From the NCBI RefSeq assembly GCF_900109525.1, contig NZ_FOAN01000007.1, positions 124,001-188,000 on the forward strand: a DNA stretch of 64,000 nt, read 5' to 3'. Shown one piece after another: positions 1 to 8,958 of the stretch (the first letter of the stretch is position 1; the number at the start of each line of letters is the position of its first letter). The notes under the pieces were generated by a model, which had not been told where the DNA came from, searched no databases, and worked only from the letters and a program-made list of their open reading frames with translations. The translations under genes and the position numbers were made by a program. Origin of the DNA: Allobosea lupini. GTDB taxonomy: Bacteria; Pseudomonadota; Alphaproteobacteria; Rhizobiales; Beijerinckiaceae.

Positions 1-29
1 CCCGAGCAAAGCGCCCGCGGGTGCGCAAG

Positions 30-1253
30 CTACGAGAAGCGCGTCGTTTTGCCGGGCCAGCGCTTCGAGCCCAGCGACAATGCCACGCAGGGTCGTTCGA
101 CGAGCCAATAGAAGCCCAACGACAGTGTCAGTACGAGCGCGAGACCGACGATCGCGCAAAGCAGAACCAGCGCCAGGAACGGCAGGTGTCTGTAGTGGTT
201 GATGACGATCGGCATGGTGATCTGCAGAAGCTGCAGGTGAACCAGATAGATCGAGAAGGACGCGGTGCCGATTCTTGCCAGTGCCCGGTTGCTCATGGCG
301 CGTCGGAAACCGGACTGCCCGGTCAGGCAGGCGAGCATTATCGCGGCGATAGCGGCGAGTTGCGCAGGGAGTTGCCACCATATCGGGCCGCACGGCGTAC
401 CGAGGAGGATGAGCGCCAGGACCCCCAGCGATCCGACGGGCCATTTCATCGCCGGGGCGAGATCCACTGCCCGGCCGCGACTGCTCGCCGTGAATTCCGC
501 CATCAGCGCGCCGATGGCGAAATAGGGCAGAAAAGCGAGGAGCGAGTACCGGATGCCGCGCGAGCCGTATGTCTCCGCGAGGATGGCGACGAGCACCGTC
601 GTCGTCAGGAACAGCAGGCTCGTCACCACCCTGCCGTTTCGCTCGGAGGCTCTGCGATACCATCGCCACAGGGCCGGCCCGATGATCAGGAATTGGAAGT
701 GGACCTCCAAGAACCATCCGGGTGGGAAAAGACGCGGGAACGAATCAAAAGCCAGGTCATGAACGTACAAAGCGCTCGTCACGAAGCTCAGAAATAATGA
801 TTCCGGCGCTCCATAAAACTGATATGAACCAGCAGGTCTGTATCCTGTGATTGAAATCACTGCAAAAGTTGCGAATAGAACGATAAAATAGGGCGGCCAT
901 AGCCGCGTAAGTCTATTTTTCAGAAGATTAAAATCATCGATTTTCGAATGATTTTTTGCCTCTTTCTCGATATATAAGATCAATGTGAAGCCGGTTATGC
1001 AGAACAGCAACCTGCAGCCGGAAAACGGCGTCGCCAGAATGCCAAGTAGCGACGTCTCGATCACATTGAGTGCTTCGCGACCGTAGAAGCGTTCGACGCG
1101 CTGCAGCAAATGGCCAATGACGACGATCAGGATCGCGACGCCGCGCAGTCCGGTGAGCTCCGGCAGATGCGTGCGGGTGAGGTCCGACGCCCGTCCCAGG
1201 AAGCCTGGCACGGCATCGACCGCGTAATAGCCGGCGATCCGGTTCGAGCGCAT
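30..1253 (-). CDS. Acyltransferase family 3 membrane protein
   Basis: Predicted inner-membrane O-acyltransferase of the acyltransferase-3 family (OafA/NodX/ExoH type), which transfers acyl groups to surface or secreted glycans. The 407-residue protein has the family's N-terminal signature around residues 31-50: ELTGLRG followed by a hydrophobic helix ending in GHL, i.e. the Arg-x10-His arrangement expected for the active site. About ten hydrophobic segments follow, and the tail is short and basic. The start is the first ATG; upstream coding-like sequence is lacking. No polysaccharide genes lie nearby, so the acceptor is unknown. Family call is firm, substrate is not. Confidence 0.85.
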   Translation of the reverse strand: MRSNRIAGYYAVDAVPGFLGRASDLTRTHLPELTGLRGVAILIVVIGHLLQRVERFYGREALNVIETSLLGILATPFSGCRLLFCITGFTLILYIEKEAKNHSKIDDFNLLKNRLTRLWPPYFIVLFATFAVISITGYRPAGSYQFYGAPESLFLSFVTSALYVHDLAFDSFPRLFPPGWFLEVHFQFLIIGPALWRWYRRASERNGRVVTSLLFLTTTVLVAILAETYGSRGIRYSLLAFLPYFAIGALMAEFTASSRGRAVDLAPAMKWPVGSLGVLALILLGTPCGPIWWQLPAQLAAIAAIMLACLTGQSGFRRAMSNRALARIGTASFSIYLVHLQLLQITMPIVINHYRHLPFLALVLLCAIVGLALVLTLSLGFYWLVERPCVALSLGSKRWPGKTTRFS

Positions 1254-1738
1254 TCATCCTCGAGCGAAAGCGGAGCAAGGAACGCATCGGCACACACCGG
1301 ATCGCCAAGCGTCCCATCGAACGCGAGGTCGTGACCCGTTCCCTCGTCGAGGCATCGGGACTGTCGGGAACGTGGAGGCCACTTTCCGGTCCGATGCTTT
1401 CGCGACAGCCTGAACACCCTGGCATGCGCCGCCGATGACGATCCCCGCGAGCGGTATCGCCTGTCGCCAGCCTCTCCGATCGATCGCCGCCCCATTCACG
1501 TGTCCGCGGTGGGAGCGCCTGAATTCTGCCAGGCCTCTCTGGCCATGGCGATCACAGCAATAATTGTACCACTTTGGAACGCCGGGGCCGTTGGCGAGGG
1601 CAGGTTCGGAAAAGGCGACGATTCCGCACGATTGCGGCCCGGAAAGCGGCTGGCGGTGCGTCGCTGCAGCGATGGCTGCATTGGCACCGGCCGCCGCAGC
1701 CCCTACATGCTGCCTGTCACGACGTCAGTGAGTGCCTA
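1254..1738. other. Intergenic region, no supported gene
   Basis: About 485 bases between the divergent acyltransferase and the AarF-like kinase. Open frames exist on both strands, but none has a recognisable product, a convincing ribosome binding site or family-like sequence, and they overlap one another. The stretch presumably holds the two divergent promoters. I cannot point to a specific site. Confidence 0.5.
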
Positions 1739-3103
1739 ATGTCCGAACGCGACAGCGAAGCGAATCGATTCTCTGCCCGCGCGGCGCGCTATGCCCGTGT
1801 CGGCGCCAATGTCGGCGGGGTGGCGGCGCGGATCGCCGGCACCAAGCTGTTCGGGCTGGAGGGCCGCAACGCCACCAATGCCGAGGCGCTGGCCAAGGCG
1901 CTGGGCGGGCTGAAGGGGCCGCTGATGAAGGTGGCGCAGCTCGTCGCCACCATCCCCGACGTGGTGCCGCCGGAATACGCCGCCGAATTGCAGAAGCTTC
2001 AATCGGAGGCGCCGCCGATGGGTGCCGCCTTCGTCAAGCGCCGCATGCAGGCCGAGCTCGGCGCGAGCTGGCGCGAGCGCTTCGCCGAGTTCGATCTCAA
2101 GCCGGCTGCGGCAGCCTCGCTCGGGCAGGTGCACCGGGCGGTGTCGCTCGAAGGCAGCCCGCTCGCCTGCAAGCTGCAATATCCCGACATGGAATCGGCC
2201 GTCGAAGCCGATATCTCCCAGCTCGAAATCCTGTTCGGGCTGCACAGGCGCATGGGCGCGGTGATCGACACCAGCGAGATCGCCAAGGAGATCAGCGCCC
2301 GCGTTCGCGAGGAGCTCGACTATCGCCGCGAGGCCAGGCATGTCGCGCTCTACCAGCGCATGCTCGCGGCGACGCCGGAGGTGCGCGTTCCGGATGTCGT
2401 GCTGGAGTTGTCGACGCGCCGGCTCCTGACCATGGGCTGGCTCGATGGCGACAAGATCCTCAACCACAAGCAGGCGAGCCAGCAGGTCCGCGACCGGATC
2501 TCGACCGCGATGTTCCGGGCCTGGTGGCGCCCGTTCAGCCATCACGGCGTGATCCATGGCGACCCGCATCTCGGGAATTACACAGTGTTCTCCGAGGACG
2601 ACACGCCGGCAGGCATCAACCTGCTCGACTATGGCTGCATCCGCATTTTCCCGCCGAGCTTCGTCGGCGGCGTGGTCGATCTCTATCGCGGCCTGCTCAC
2701 AGGAGAAGAGGCCCGAGTCGTCCATGCCTATGAGGTCTGGGGCTTCAAGGGGCTCAACAAGGAGCTGATCGAAACCCTCAACATCTGGGCGAAGTTTATC
2801 TACGGCCCGCTGCTGGAGGATCGCACGCGCCGCATCGCCGAGGGCGTCAGCCCGGCTGAATACGGCCGCAAGCAGGCGTTCCAGGTCCATTCGGCATTGA
2901 AGGCGCGGGGGCCGGTGACGGTGCCGCGCGAATTCGTCTTCATGGACCGCGCTGCGATCGGCCTTGGCGGTGTCTTCCTGCATCTCGATGCCGAGCTCAA
3001 CTTCCACCGGCTGTTCGAGGAGGAGATCGAGGCTTTCAGCGTGGAGCGGGTGGCGAGCGAGCAGGGCGCGGCGCTGGCTGCGGCCGGGCTCGCCAGCTCC
3101 TGA
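1739..3103 (+). CDS. AarF/UbiB (ABC1) family atypical kinase
   Basis: Atypical protein-kinase-like ATPase of the ABC1/AarF/UbiB family, members of which support ubiquinone biosynthesis or lipid handling. In the 454-residue product I see the family landmarks in order: GPLMKVAQ (a variant of the KxGQ motif, ~residue 60), ASLGQVHRA (nucleotide loop), ACKLQYPD (ATP-binding Lys), EELDYRREA, HGDPHLGN (catalytic loop) and LLDYG (metal-binding Asp). The frame stays open 55 codons further upstream, but ATG at 1739 is preferred because the family resemblance begins there and the upstream residues are Arg-rich junk. The KxGQ position reads KVAQ, so it may not be the canonical UbiB. No other ubiquinone genes adjoin it. 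Confidence 0.85.
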   Translation: MSERDSEANRFSARAARYARVGANVGGVAARIAGTKLFGLEGRNATNAEALAKALGGLKGPLMKVAQLVATIPDVVPPEYAAELQKLQSEAPPMGAAFVKRRMQAELGASWRERFAEFDLKPAAAASLGQVHRAVSLEGSPLACKLQYPDMESAVEADISQLEILFGLHRRMGAVIDTSEIAKEISARVREELDYRREARHVALYQRMLAATPEVRVPDVVLELSTRRLLTMGWLDGDKILNHKQASQQVRDRISTAMFRAWWRPFSHHGVIHGDPHLGNYTVFSEDDTPAGINLLDYGCIRIFPPSFVGGVVDLYRGLLTGEEARVVHAYEVWGFKGLNKELIETLNIWAKFIYGPLLEDRTRRIAEGVSPAEYGRKQAFQVHSALKARGPVTVPREFVFMDRAAIGLGGVFLHLDAELNFHRLFEEEIEAFSVERVASEQGAALAAAGLASS

Positions 3104-3157
3104 TCGCCGCAATCGGCAAATCTACCCCAGTCTGGCACAATCCCTCGCCGGAGGGGC

Positions 3158-3769
3158 ATGATGCCGGATGTGATCAAGGACGAGGCACGGCGGCGCGACT
3201 ATGGCCTGTTCGTGCGGCCCGGCGCCGGCGGGCTCGCGCTCAAGCTGGCGGATGAAGGCGTCGCGCTGACCGACGAACACTTGTTCTGGGCGAATGGTGT
3301 CGGCGAGGAGACGCGGCCGCTTTCCGATATCAGCGGCGTGCATCTCACTGTCGCCCACATCACCCGGCATGGCGATTTTGGCTCCTGCGAAATCCGCTTC
3401 GAAGGATCGGCGCCGCTGCAAGTGGTCGCCAGTAGCGCCTTCGGCTTTCCCGATGAGCAGCGCAGCCCGGTCTACGCCGCGTTCATCCGCGATCTGCATG
3501 CCTCGCTGGCACAGAGGCCCGCCGGCACGGTGCGCTTCTCGGCGGGGGTTAGCGAGGGGCGCTTGAGGGTCATGCAGGTGATGCTGGTCATCGCCGGGCT
3601 GCTCTTCGTGGCGCTGCCGCTGGTGCTGCTCCTGCTCTCCGGCGAACTCGGCATGCTGGCTGCAGCGCTGGCCGGCGGCATTCTTGTTGCAGGTCTCTAT
3701 GGCTGGACGGAGAAGAATCGGCCACGCGGCTATGATCCGCGCCGTGTTCCGCCGGAACTGCTGCCATAA
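3158..3769 (+). CDS. Hypothetical protein with C-terminal membrane helices
   Basis: A 203-residue protein I do not recognise. The first ~125 residues are soluble and beta-rich in character, resembling a domain that sets a threshold or handles a ligand. They are followed by two strongly hydrophobic segments (about residues 138-162 and 163-182), then a basic Pro/Arg tail ending in PPELLP. The purine-rich GGAGGGG just before ATG 3158 supports this start. It lies 54 bases downstream of the AarF-like gene on the same strand, so co-transcription is plausible. Function unknown; probably anchored in the inner membrane with the N-terminal domain in the cytoplasm. Confidence 0.6.
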   Translation: MMPDVIKDEARRRDYGLFVRPGAGGLALKLADEGVALTDEHLFWANGVGEETRPLSDISGVHLTVAHITRHGDFGSCEIRFEGSAPLQVVASSAFGFPDEQRSPVYAAFIRDLHASLAQRPAGTVRFSAGVSEGRLRVMQVMLVIAGLLFVALPLVLLLLSGELGMLAAALAGGILVAGLYGWTEKNRPRGYDPRRVPPELLP

Positions 3770-3946
3770 GTCGCGCCACCTGGTTGGCGCTCCGAACCGC
3801 TGCAACCAGCAACGCTGCGCGTTTTCAGGTGGCTTTGTACTGCGGCGTCCGGAAAATGGCCGTCGGCGTTCCGGCACTCCCGTTGCCGACCCTTTTCAGG
3901 TGCGCTACAGGGCGTCAGGACAAGGTTTGAAATCGGGATTTCCTTC

Positions 3947-4231
3947 ATGGCCGACCACGGACACGCCTCCGACATTCCGCAGATGGACTATCCGGAGCAT
4001 GAGCGCACCTATGTGGGCTTCGTGCATTTCGCCGAGGTCGGTACGGTCGCCTGCCTCGCCATCGTCGCGGCGCTCGCGGTCGGCGGCACCAAGCACGCCT
4101 GGGGCACGGCCATCATCGGCACCCTGCTGACCCTGGTCGGCACCGGCATCGGCATCGCCGCCCCGTCGATCGGCTGGCGCGCCACGCTCGTTCCCTTCGT
4201 CCTCATGCTGCTGGCGCTGCTGCTCTACTGA
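3947..4231 (+). CDS. aa3-type cytochrome c oxidase subunit IV
   Basis: Small accessory subunit of the alphaproteobacterial aa3-type cytochrome c oxidase. The 94-residue protein opens with a His/Asp-rich segment and a MDYPEHERTY block typical of the family. It then has a helix around residues 26-44 matching the single-helix subunit IV domain, plus a second hydrophobic stretch at the C-terminus ending in LLALLLY. The gene is monocistronic-looking, with a strong hairpin terminator 80 bases downstream, and is away from the catalytic cox genes, as is usual for this subunit. Role in the oxidase is inferred from family membership. Confidence 0.85.
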   Translation: MADHGHASDIPQMDYPEHERTYVGFVHFAEVGTVACLAIVAALAVGGTKHAWGTAIIGTLLTLVGTGIGIAAPSIGWRATLVPFVLMLLALLLY

Positions 4232-4312
4232 GCGGCTGAGGCCTGGCACTGACGGAATCGTCAAGGCGCCAGCGCAGTTGAGCCGGCGCATCCGTCATCG
4301 GAACGTCGTAAT

Positions 4313-4337
4313 GGGCCGGCTCGATGCCGGCCCTTTC
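4313..4337 (+). terminator. Rho-independent terminator after oxidase subunit IV
   Basis: Perfect 8-bp stem GGGCCGGC / GCCGGCCC with a 5-nt loop (TCGAT), followed by TTTCGTTT. It sits between the oxidase subunit IV gene and the hydrolase gene and would end the upstream transcript. Confidence 0.75.
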
Positions 4338-4366
4338 GTTTGGGCGATGACCGAGGCCAGCGGGCG

Positions 4367-5236
4367 ATGCGCAGGATCCTGAAGCTTCTCGCCATCGGCG
4401 CGGTCTGCGCCTACGGCGCCGTGCTGGCGCTGCTCTACGTCAAGCAGCGCGAGATGATGTATCCGCGCAATCCGGCCCGGGTGGAGATCGCCAGCGCCGA
4501 CCTGCCGGGCGTCGAGGAGACAGTGCTGACGGCAGCCGATGGCGAGAAGCTGGTCGCGTGGGTGGTGCCGCCGCGCGAGGGCAAGCCGGTGCTGCTGTTC
4601 TTTCACGGCAATGCCGGCAACTTCGGCCGGCCGAGCCGGCAGGCGCGTTTTCGCGCCCTGACGCAGGACGGCACTGGCCTGTTCGCGGTCAATTATCGCG
4701 GCTATGGCGGCTCGACCGGCTCACCCACCGAGGACGGCTTGGCGCAGGATGCGCGCGCCGCCTATGCCTCGGCCGTGACGCGCTTCGGCGCGGAGCGATT
4801 GATAGGCTACGGCGAGTCGCTTGGCACCGGCGTGGTGGTGAAGCTGGCGGCCGAGGTTCCGCTCAAGGCGGTGATCCTCGAAGCACCCTATCTCTCGACC
4901 GCTGCAGTGGCGCAGCAGCTCTACCCTTATGTTCCGGTCGGGCTGTTCATGCATGACCAGTTCCGCTCGGACGAGGCCATCGGCAAGGTCAAAGCGCCTG
5001 TGCTCGTTCTGCACGGACAACGTGACGGTGTCATCCCGTTCAGCCAGGGCGAGGCGCTGTTTGCGCTCGCCAATCTGCCTAAGCGCTTCATCCGCTTTCC
5101 GGAGGGCAATCACGGGAACCTGCCGACCCATGGCTCGGTGCAGGAGATCAGGCGCTTCCTCGCCGATCTCGGCACCAGCCGGCTGGCGGGCAGCGAGACG
5201 GTGACCGCTGCGGCGCAGTCGGCTCGACTGTCTTAG
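4367..5236 (+). CDS. Alpha/beta hydrolase, membrane-anchored
   Basis: Serine hydrolase of the alpha/beta fold, most like the BEM46/YfhR-type peptidase-like hydrolases. The N-terminal ~20 residues form a hydrophobic anchor or uncleaved signal. Then come the oxyanion-hole motif FFHGNAGN, the strand NYRGYGGS, the nucleophile elbow GYGESLG, the late acid in HGQRDGVIP and the catalytic His in EGNHGNLP. The frame opens nine codons earlier at a TTG, but ATG 4367 places the hydrophobic helix right at the N-terminus and is chosen. 289 residues is normal for the family. Substrate unknown. Its 3' end overlaps the convergent TPR gene by 4 bases. Confidence 0.85.
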   Translation: MRRILKLLAIGAVCAYGAVLALLYVKQREMMYPRNPARVEIASADLPGVEETVLTAADGEKLVAWVVPPREGKPVLLFFHGNAGNFGRPSRQARFRALTQDGTGLFAVNYRGYGGSTGSPTEDGLAQDARAAYASAVTRFGAERLIGYGESLGTGVVVKLAAEVPLKAVILEAPYLSTAAVAQQLYPYVPVGLFMHDQFRSDEAIGKVKAPVLVLHGQRDGVIPFSQGEALFALANLPKRFIRFPEGNHGNLPTHGSVQEIRRFLADLGTSRLAGSETVTAAAQSARLS

Positions 5237-6090
5237 AGGCGGAACATGCCGCCGCCGCCGAGGCGGGCGGAGCCGGCGCGGGCGATCTGGTTGTTGCCGT
5301 CGAGCCCGAGGGCGCGCTGATAGGCCTCGCTCGCCTCGGTCTTCTTGCCCTGCTTCTCGAAGGCGAAGCCGCGGCCGGCCCAGGCGGCGGCATTGCGGTT
5401 GTCGACATTGAGCGCGGCGGTGAAGTCCTCCAGCGCGGAATCGTATTTGCCGAGCGCGTTCAGGCTCTCGCCCCGGGCGATATAGGGCGGGGCGGTATAG
5501 GGATTGCGGTCGATCACCGAGTCGAAATCGGTGACGGCCTGCTGATGCTGGCCTTCCTTTTGGTAGACCAGCCCGCGCGCATGGAAGGCTTCGGGCGATT
5601 CCGGATTGAGGCGGATCGCGGTGTTGAGGTCTGCCAGCGCCTGCTGGCTGTTGCCCTGCAGGCGCAGCAGGTTGGCGCGTGCGACAAAGGCCGGGGCGTA
5701 GTTCGGATTGGCGGTGGTGGCGCGGTTGAAATCCTGGAGCGCGGCGTCGTTACGCCCGCTCTGGCGCAGCGCCAGGCCGCGATTGGTATAGGCCGGCGCG
5801 AAATTGGCGTCGATCTGCACGGCCTTGGTGAAATCGGAGATGGCGTCGGAATAGCGGCCGATGCGGGCGTAAGCCGCGCCGCGCGTGTTGTAGGCCTGCG
5901 GATCGTTCGGGTTTCGGTTGATCACCTCGCTGAGCGAGCCGATGTTGACGCTGGCTGCCTCGGTGTTTTCGGTCTGGAGCTCGGCGACGCCGGCGCCGGA
6001 GCTCATGCTCACCGTGTCGCAGCCTGCGAGCGCGAGCGCCAGGCCCGTCGCGATCAGCCAGTTCCTGCCTGTGAGCATGCTCTTATCCAT
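5233..6090 (-). CDS. Tetratricopeptide repeat lipoprotein
   Basis: A 285-residue lipoprotein. With the ATG at 6090 (preceded by AAGG at suitable spacing) the signal peptide ends in the lipobox LAGC, Cys24 being the predicted lipidated residue. From about residue 60 it consists of roughly six consecutive TPR units, each with the W/L-G-Y-A-F-A-P pattern (for example GRYSDAISDFTKAVQID and GKYDSALEDFTAALNVD). This fits a protein-interaction scaffold facing the periplasm, NlpI-like. An upstream in-frame ATG would add an implausible basic stretch before the signal. The partner complex cannot be told from the neighbours. Confidence 0.85.
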   Translation of the reverse strand: MDKSMLTGRNWLIATGLALALAGCDTVSMSSGAGVAELQTENTEAASVNIGSLSEVINRNPNDPQAYNTRGAAYARIGRYSDAISDFTKAVQIDANFAPAYTNRGLALRQSGRNDAALQDFNRATTANPNYAPAFVARANLLRLQGNSQQALADLNTAIRLNPESPEAFHARGLVYQKEGQHQQAVTDFDSVIDRNPYTAPPYIARGESLNALGKYDSALEDFTAALNVDNRNAAAWAGRGFAFEKQGKKTEASEAYQRALGLDGNNQIARAGSARLGGGGMFRL

Positions 6091-6234
6091 CGCCTTACAA
6101 CTCTCACCTGCCATGCGGCGCCACCGCCCCGGTGCGCCGCCATCCTCCACAACGCCCAAGCCCTGACAAAGTTTGGTTAACGAGTTAGCGCCGGATGAGT
6201 TCGATGTAAACGCAAGGCGTTCTCATCGAGGTCC

Positions 6235-6309
6235 GAATCCGTCTCGTATCAAAGAGTTAGAGCGGGATTAATGCGAAAGATCGGGTCCCGCTTCTTCGCA
6301 TCCTGCTCT
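6235..6309. repeat. Intergenic palindromic repeat, family A, copy 1
   Basis: A ~75-bp element beginning GAATCC, containing TCAAAGAGTTAGAGC and ending TTCGCATCCTGCTCT. Its left arm AGAGCGGGATTAATGCGAA and right arm TTCGCATCCTGCTCT are imperfect inverted copies, giving a long hairpin. A closely matching copy lies at 58783-58858 in front of ruvC. It resembles a palindromic element common in Rhizobiales intergenic DNA. No terminal duplication or ORF is seen. Confidence 0.75.
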
Positions 6310-6310
6310 C

Positions 6311-6341
6311 AAAAACGACAACGCCTGGAGAAGCTCCAGGC
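6311..6341 (-). terminator. Rho-independent terminator after rpsU
   Basis: On the minus strand GCCTGGAG-CTT-CTCCAGGC forms an 8-bp stem with a 3-nt loop, followed by GTTGTCG and a run of five T. It lies 48 bases beyond the rpsU stop codon. Confidence 0.7.
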
Positions 6342-6389
6342 GCCCGTAGATATCAGTGGCACTAGCTAGCGGCCTAGCCTCTCGCGTGG

Positions 6390-6647
6390 TCAGATTGCCG
6401 GCCGGGCGGGGCGCTCAGGGCGCTTCGGCTTGACCGGGGCCGGCAGCAGGCCTTCGCGCTGCAGCTTCTTGCGGATCAGCTTGCGGGCGCGGCGGACGGC
6501 CTCGGCCTTCTCGCGCGCCTTCTTCTCGGACGGCTTCTCGTAATGGCCGCGGAGCTTCATCTCGCGGAAGATGCCCTCGCGCTGCATCTTCTTCTTCAGC
6601 GCCCGCAGCGCCTGGTCGACATTGTTGTCGCGAACAAGAACCTGCAC
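6390..6647 (-). CDS. rpsU: 30S ribosomal protein S21
   Basis: Small-subunit ribosomal protein bS21, involved in initiation on the 30S platform. The body reads QVLVRDNNVDQALRALKKKM at the start and continues with the highly basic helical repeats (REKAEAVRRARKLIRKK) of the family. I take the GTG at 6647 as the start because the S21 family begins exactly at this point (usually MQVLVRDNN); residues read further upstream do not fit. The result is 85 residues, with a C-terminal extension rich in Pro/Arg (PVKPKRPERPARPAI) longer than in enterobacteria but usual in Rhizobiales. A terminator follows. Monocistronic. Confidence 0.92.
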   Translation of the reverse strand: MQVLVRDNNVDQALRALKKKMQREGIFREMKLRGHYEKPSEKKAREKAEAVRRARKLIRKKLQREGLLPAPVKPKRPERPARPAI

Positions 6648-6815
6648 GTCTTTAGTCCGTCGTTGTCGGTGGTCCGGAATCGGGGCGGCGACCTCCCGTC
6701 CGGAAGATCGCCGCGAGGGTCGTGCGGATACCAGAATTCCCTGGGGCTGTCCACGCTGCAACGCCGCAAAACGCGTGAAAACACGCGCGTTTCGGAGGCC
6801 GGAGCGGTCCGGCGT

Positions 6816-7916
6816 TCAGTCCCTGTCGGGGAGGACGCGGGTGACGTGGCCCATCTTGCGGCCCGGCCGCGCCTCGCGCTTGCCGTAGAGATGCAGATGC
6901 GTGCCGGGCTCGGCCAGGATGGCACGCCAGTCGTTGGCCTGGTCGCCGATCAGGTTCTGCATGGTGACGCGCCCGCGTCGCGCCGTCGCGCCCAGCGGGA
7001 AGCCGCAGACGGCGCGGACATGCTGGTGGAACTGCGAGGTCTGCGCCCCCTCGCTGGTCCAGTGTCCGGAATTATGGACGCGCGGGGCAATCTCGTTGAC
7101 GACGACCTGCTCGCCGCCTTCGCCCTCGACCAGGAAGAACTCGACGGCGAAGACACCGACATAGCCGAGCGCCTCGCCGATGCGCCGGGCAGCCTCGATC
7201 GCGGCGTCCGCCGCGGCTGCGCCGATGCGGGCGGGCACCTGCGTCAGCGCCAGGATATGGTCGCGATGCTCGTTCTCGCAGACGTCGAAGGCGGCGAAGG
7301 AGCCGTCGGCGGCGCGGGCGGCGACGACCGACACTTCGCGGGAAAACGTCACGAAGCCCTCGAGGATCGCCGGGAAATGGCCGATCTCGTCCCAGGCCTG
7401 CGCGAGATCGGTGCCATCGGCGATCTTGACCTGGCCCTTGCCGTCATAGCCGAAGCGCCGCGTCTTCAGGACGGCCGGCCGGCCGAGCTTTGCGACGGCC
7501 TTTTCGAGATCGGCGAGCGAGTCGACGGACTCGAACGGGGCGACCGCTAGGCCGAGATCGGCGACGAAGCGCTTCTCGGTGAGGCGATCCTGCGTCACCG
7601 CGAGCGCGCGGGCGCCGGGATGCAGTGGGGTGCGGGCGGCGAGGAAGGCGGCGGTCGCGGCCGGAACGTTCTCGAATTCGTAGGTCACGACGTCGACGGC
7701 ATCGGCGAAGCTGGCGAGCGCCGCCTCGTCCTCATAGGCGCCGATGGTGTGGCGGGCGGCGACCTCATAGGCCGGGCTGTCGGCGTCGGGCGCGAAGATA
7801 TGCACGCGCACGCCGAGATCGGCCGCGGCCAGCGCCAGCATGCGAGCGAGCTGGCCGCCGCCCAGGATGCCGAGGACGGCGCCGGGGCCGAGACCGCGCG
7901 GATCGGGCGGGCTCAT
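6816..7916 (-). CDS. purK: 5-(carboxyamino)imidazole ribonucleotide synthase
   Basis: ATP-grasp enzyme of purine biosynthesis: converts AIR, ATP and bicarbonate to N5-CAIR, the substrate of PurE. The 366-residue protein starts with the dinucleotide-like loop ILGGGQLARML. It carries the ATP-grasp lysine region in AVLKTRRFGYDGKGQ, and the metal/ATP site near VVNEIAPRVHNSGHWT, matching the PurK signature NE(I/M)APRPHNSGH. Its start overlaps the purE stop by 4 bases (ATGA), so the two are translationally coupled. Cytoplasmic. Length is typical. Confidence 0.96.
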   Translation of the reverse strand: MSPPDPRGLGPGAVLGILGGGQLARMLALAAADLGVRVHIFAPDADSPAYEVAARHTIGAYEDEAALASFADAVDVVTYEFENVPAATAAFLAARTPLHPGARALAVTQDRLTEKRFVADLGLAVAPFESVDSLADLEKAVAKLGRPAVLKTRRFGYDGKGQVKIADGTDLAQAWDEIGHFPAILEGFVTFSREVSVVAARAADGSFAAFDVCENEHRDHILALTQVPARIGAAAADAAIEAARRIGEALGYVGVFAVEFFLVEGEGGEQVVVNEIAPRVHNSGHWTSEGAQTSQFHQHVRAVCGFPLGATARRGRVTMQNLIGDQANDWRAILAEPGTHLHLYGKREARPGRKMGHVTRVLPDRD

Positions 7917-8410
7917 GCGTCGTCCTTCGGGCGCTCGGCGACGGCGGCGCTGAGCTTGGCGCGCCAGGCGTCGAGGCGCTCGGCGAGAGCCTCATCGGAG
8001 AGGGCGAGGACGGCAGCAGCGAGCAAGGCGGCGTTGATCGCACCGGCCTTGCCGATGGCGAGCGTGCCGACCGGGATGCCGCCTGGCATCTGCACGATCG
8101 AGAGCAGGCTGTCCTGGCCGGAGAGCGCCTTGGATTCGACAGGCACGCCGAAGACGGGCAGGGGTGTCAGCGAAGCGGTCATGCCCGGCAGATGCGCGGC
8201 GCCGCCGGCACCGGCGATGATGACCTTGAAGCCTTCTGCCCTGGCGCCCTTGGCGAAGGCATACATCCGGTCCGGCGTGCGATGGGCCGACATGATGCGA
8301 GCATCGAAGGCGATGCCGAGTTCGGCAAGCGTGTCTGCGGCATGGCGCATCGTCGCCCAGTCGGACTGGCTGCCCATGATGATGGCGACGGGTGGGGTCG
8401 GCTCGGCCAT
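7913..8410 (-). CDS. purE: N5-CAIR mutase (AIR carboxylase catalytic subunit)
   Basis: Class I PurE, which rearranges N5-CAIR to CAIR in de novo purine synthesis. The 165-residue protein shows IIMGSQSDW near the N-terminus, the active-site segment SAHRTPDRMY, the GAGGAAHLPGM loop and the conserved TPLPVFGVPV and SIVQMPGGIPVGTLAIG blocks. It is the first gene of a purE-purK pair with a 4-base overlap. An octameric cytosolic enzyme by family knowledge. No riboswitch or PurR-like operator is evident upstream. Confidence 0.97.
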   Translation of the reverse strand: MAEPTPPVAIIMGSQSDWATMRHAADTLAELGIAFDARIMSAHRTPDRMYAFAKGARAEGFKVIIAGAGGAAHLPGMTASLTPLPVFGVPVESKALSGQDSLLSIVQMPGGIPVGTLAIGKAGAINAALLAAAVLALSDEALAERLDAWRAKLSAAVAERPKDDA

Positions 8411-8511
8411 GAAATCGGCGCTTCCCGGCAGGAGGGAGGAAGCGCGCGATCTAGACTGGCCGCTGCGTCATAGGCAAGCGGCGAATCGGGATTCCTGCGG
8501 ATTTTCCGTGG

Positions 8512-8730
8512 CTAAGCGATGATGTCGGGCGTCAGCTGGTCTTCGAGATGGGAGATGCGGTCGCGCAGATAGAGCTTGCGCTTCTTCAGGCGCTGGATCT
8601 GGATCTGGTTGATCGGGCCGAGGCGTTCGAGCGCATCGATGGCGCTGTCGAGATCGCGATGTTCCTCACGCAACCGCGCGAGTTCCGCCTGCAGGACCTC
8701 GATCTCCTCCGCGCTCAATTCGAATCCCAT
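8512..8730 (-). CDS. YdcH family protein (DUF465)
   Basis: Short helical protein of 72 residues from the DUF465/YdcH family, whose function is not known. The pattern is clear: an amphipathic N-terminal helix rich in Glu/Arg, then the conserved IQRLKKRKLYLRDRI core and a C-terminal acidic end (DQLTPDIIA). Coiled-coil-like heptads run through much of it. It is divergent from a second, shorter DUF465 gene at 8959, sharing a ~230-base intergenic region. Similar pairs of DUF465 genes occur in many alphaproteobacteria. Confidence 0.85.
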   Translation of the reverse strand: MGFELSAEEIEVLQAELARLREEHRDLDSAIDALERLGPINQIQIQRLKKRKLYLRDRISHLEDQLTPDIIA

Positions 8731-8958
8731 GAAGCCGTCTCATCATCGCCGCGATCGCGTCCGACTATGCGCAGGCGCGGGCGGCCCGGCAAGGTGTCGC
8801 CGGCGTGATGCGGGCCGGCTCGCTCGCATTCATGCGCCTCGGGAAAGGTCCCGGAAGGGATCACAGAAACTCATGGTGCAGTGCACGTCTGCCCCGCAGA
8901 CGCGAAGCCGGCTCTGTGTCAAACTTCTCTTGCTAGAACGCTCATCAGGAGGATCCAG